Below, in pieces: positions 62,105 through 64,000 of a stretch of 64,000 nucleotides of DNA. Under the pieces are notes generated by a model. The model did no database searches. It saw only the letters and a list, made by a program, of their open reading frames with translations, and was not told the origin of the DNA. The translations under genes and the position numbers were made by a program. Numbering within the stretch: position 1 is the stretch's first letter; every line of letters begins with the position of its first letter. Source of the stretch: Rahnella laticis (lineage in GTDB: Bacteria; Pseudomonadota; Gammaproteobacteria; Enterobacterales; Enterobacteriaceae); NCBI RefSeq assembly GCF_015644585.1, contig NZ_JADOBI010000003.1:124001-188000 (forward strand). The letters are read 5' to 3'.

Positions 62105-62901
62105 GACATTATTGATCGATGCATCATTTATTATTTAAATATCACCCCTGTTATCTGCAACCTTTCCTTAAAATACCTTGATACTTGTTTACAAGAGCCA
62201 GGTAGTCACAGGGAAAACAATTAACGGACTAACTTAAAACATGGCGAAATCATTAATAGAAGAGATAAAAAAAAAGCACATTTTTTTCTGCCAAATAAAA
62301 AATTAATAATTATTACCTTAAAGGAGATCTCATTACCCCCACAAAAAAAGGATTAAAAGAATATTTACAAAACAGCCTATTCCCAGCAAGACTGACTTAA
62401 TGGATTTAAGAAATAAATTAATTAGATACCATTTCAACCTACATGATACTTTCCCTGCCTGAACAACCAATTTTTACATGTCAACATGAAGACTGGACAG
62501 GTATTTTTCAAAGAAAACCAGCCCGATAAATTCATAATTACCTGTCAGACTGGTTATTTTACTCACAGCATCTGGAGGGGAGGACTTATTGATAGCAGAC
62601 CATGAGGGCACTAGGGGGGGGTAAAATAAGACACTCTTTAACGCCTTGATATTCTGTCAGGCAGCGCAGAAATGATTGATATGTTCAGTCATGGAGTTAT
62701 TGATAATCAAAATGGAAACCCGTCAAGCTTCCTCAACGTAATATTAAATGTCCGGCAGCTTAACTGGGACATCGCAGATACGCCAGGCTCTTCCAAATAT
62801 AGCACTATCACCGTCATAATTTGTATTACCTGCATACCACCTGATGTCGTGCCCCCGCCTCCTACAAGGGCAACAGGAAGTATGATCACGCCATCATTTA
62901 T

Positions 62902-63570
62902 TTAATATTTACCGCCATCTTTCTCAACCCTGGTCGCGGTGGAATGTTGTGAAAAGGTACCGCATAAAAATGCATGCTGGCTCGAAACGCCTAACTGCTT
63001 TAGCAATAAAGTACGATGATTATAGACAGATTTAATCGGACAATTTTGCATGCGTGCCTGTTGGCTCTGATGCAGCCCGCATATCATTGACCAGAGAGCG
63101 TGCAAGCGAGGAGGTAACAGCTGGATTTCATGCTGCGCAACCGGTGTTAAGGTCGTCGTACCTTCCAGAATACTCCTGAGGGTATACTGCATGTCCTCAC
63201 AAATGAGCCGTGTAGGAACCATGTAGATATTATTCCCCCTGCCCTCGGTAAGCCCGGCAATACGGAGTAATATACTGGCGCATCTCGGCGGCATATCAGA
63301 AATGATAGCCACCCGCCCTTTGCCCATCTTCTTTGCATAAAAATCAACGAGGGACCTGAGAGAAGTAATTTGCTCCGACAGCGTGCCTCGCAAATACAAA
63401 ATTATCCCAGTAGGCATTTTCTCCGGCAAAATGACAGATTGAGTTTCTTTATAATGAGAAATAGAAGACACCAGACAGCTGAGTGCGGCGCGGCTGTAAT
63501 GACAAGTGTCTGTGATAAGGACATGTATACCTGACGGTGTCATGACTAATGTTGAATTATGCTGTTTCAT
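62902..63570 (-). CDS. LuxR-type HTH regulator of the fimbrial island (upstream copy)
   Basis: 222 aa, ATG at 63570. The N-terminal part (GIHVLITDTCHYSRAALSCLV, ... GRVAIISDMPP) resembles a receiver-like fold, but no full phosphorylation site set is evident. The C-terminal region (about 150-204) LLPPRLHALWSMICGLHQSQQ then KSVYNHRTLLLKQLGVSSQHAF has the LuxR HTH outline ending KQLGV, like the regulator at 53912. It lies directly upstream of the operon on the same strand, so it is likely to control it. Confidence 0.72.
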   Translation of the reverse strand: MKQHNSTLVMTPSGIHVLITDTCHYSRAALSCLVSSISHYKETQSVILPEKMPTGIILYLRGTLSEQITSLRSLVDFYAKKMGKGRVAIISDMPPRCASILLRIAGLTEGRGNNIYMVPTRLICEDMQYTLRSILEGTTTLTPVAQHEIQLLPPRLHALWSMICGLHQSQQARMQNCPIKSVYNHRTLLLKQLGVSSQHAFLCGTFSQHSTATRVEKDGGKY

Positions 63571-64000
63571 ATTTCTTCAATGCTGCGATCATCCAGTTAT
63601 TCCAGGCTCTTTGTTAGAGATATAATCATCAACGCTGACCACGCCGAAGTATCCCTGATAGCTAATAGCAAAGAGATGAAGGTCTGCTTCAGTAATGCGC
63701 ACCACGCTGTGATGCCACCGTATTTGGGGAATAATCACGGCCTGACAGTAACCCCCCAACCTTGACCGTGTTGAATCCTATAAATATACCTGCCTGGCAG
63801 ATATCATGGCTAAGTGCGGCGATACCGACATAATGGTTTCCTGATAAGGCCATGCGTATGGCAGTGAGCCTGTTGTTTTGGCAGTACTGAATAATCACGA
63901 TGTGTGACATAACGGTGTGACAAAGGGGCCACCTGAAACGCCCACATTGCCACACGTGGTTTCAGGTGCACGTCAAGAGGTGCTGGGCGTGTAAGTGACG
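63571..64000. other. Region right of the second regulator, possible truncated regulator ORF
   Basis: An ORF on the minus strand from 63910 to 63689 reads MSHIVIIQYCQNNRLTAIRMALSG and on to RGAHY. The start is like the receiver-type N-terminus of the regulator next door (hydrophobic strand, then R-x-A helix), but there is no HTH. It may be a broken third regulator or chance. The rest shows nothing clear. Confidence 0.3.

Larger units (their letters stand above)
61742..62901. other. 1.16-kb AT-rich regulatory region upstream of the fimbrial operon
   Basis: No supported gene. It contains a 9-bp tandem repeat (61848-61876), a CATCAA-TCC-TTGATG dyad (61919-61933), paired palindromes (62050-62104), a further TGAT/ATCA dyad near 62113-62126 and a G8 tract (62614-62621). 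The fimbrial promoter must lie here. Marked AT-richness suggests H-NS binding. Confidence 0.7.

Noticed and set aside
61742-62901. A fim-type invertible promoter switch
   Set aside because: No pair of matching inverted repeats bracketing a few hundred bases and no FimB/FimE-type recombinase gene beside the operon. The palindromes seen are short local dyads.
50702-64000. Right attachment site of the island
   Set aside because: No second copy of the tRNA-Phe 3' end sequence was found to the right of the integrase, so no attR can be given in this window.

Overview
The window reads as the chromosome of an enterobacterium close to the Yersiniaceae (Rahnella, Ewingella, Rouxiella or Serratia type). 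Proteins from 1 to 50 kb closely resemble E. coli orthologues. Several arrangements are not E. coli-like: proC sits between yggS and yggT, glsB sits next to yggN, asr-ydgU lies beside fau, and a lac operon lies between mscS and fbaA. The genus is inferred from this arrangement, not proven.

Backbone, 1-50.6 kb. ubiI (cut by the window edge), ubiH, pepP and ygfB run on the minus strand, divergent from zapA, 6S RNA and fau. An acid-shock locus (asr, ydgU, with an RstA-like box) follows, then serA, rpiA, argP, yggE, argO and mscS. A lac block follows: lacY, lacZ and lacI on the minus strand, with an operator, promoter and CRP-site layout very close to E. coli, no lacA, and a small DUF1311 gene upstream of lacI. 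Next come fbaA, pgk, epd and tktA (central carbon metabolism), two tandem M48 metallopeptidase lipoproteins (loiP and a paralogue), speA with a candidate yqgB-type small ORF, and metK. galP follows with three GalR/GalS-type operator candidates, then sprT, endA, rsmE, gshB, yqgE, ruvX, yggR, yggS, proC, yggT, yggU, rdgB and hemW. The block ends with a candidate small RNA, yggN, glsB, yggL, trmB, mutY, yggX, mltC and speC.

Accessory island, 50.6-64 kb. A tRNA-Phe gene with its own promoter and terminator is followed at once by a P4-type tyrosine integrase, the usual mark of an island inserted at a tRNA 3' end. No second attachment site is visible, so the island probably runs past the right edge. 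It holds a decayed IS3-family remnant, a PerC-like regulator gene, two small membrane or lipoprotein genes and a LuxR-type HTH regulator. A complete chaperone-usher fimbrial operon follows (major pilin, chaperone, usher, three minor pilins, a two-domain candidate tip adhesin), then a 1.16 kb AT-rich regulatory region and a second LuxR-type HTH regulator.

The least described parts are the fimbrial island with its two HTH regulators and PerC-like protein, paired TTGAT-type palindromes upstream of the major pilin, and poly-G tracts in the tip gene and regulatory region. Also notable are the candidate sRNA after hemW and the several small proteins. All coordinates and motif matches were read by eye; no database search was run.
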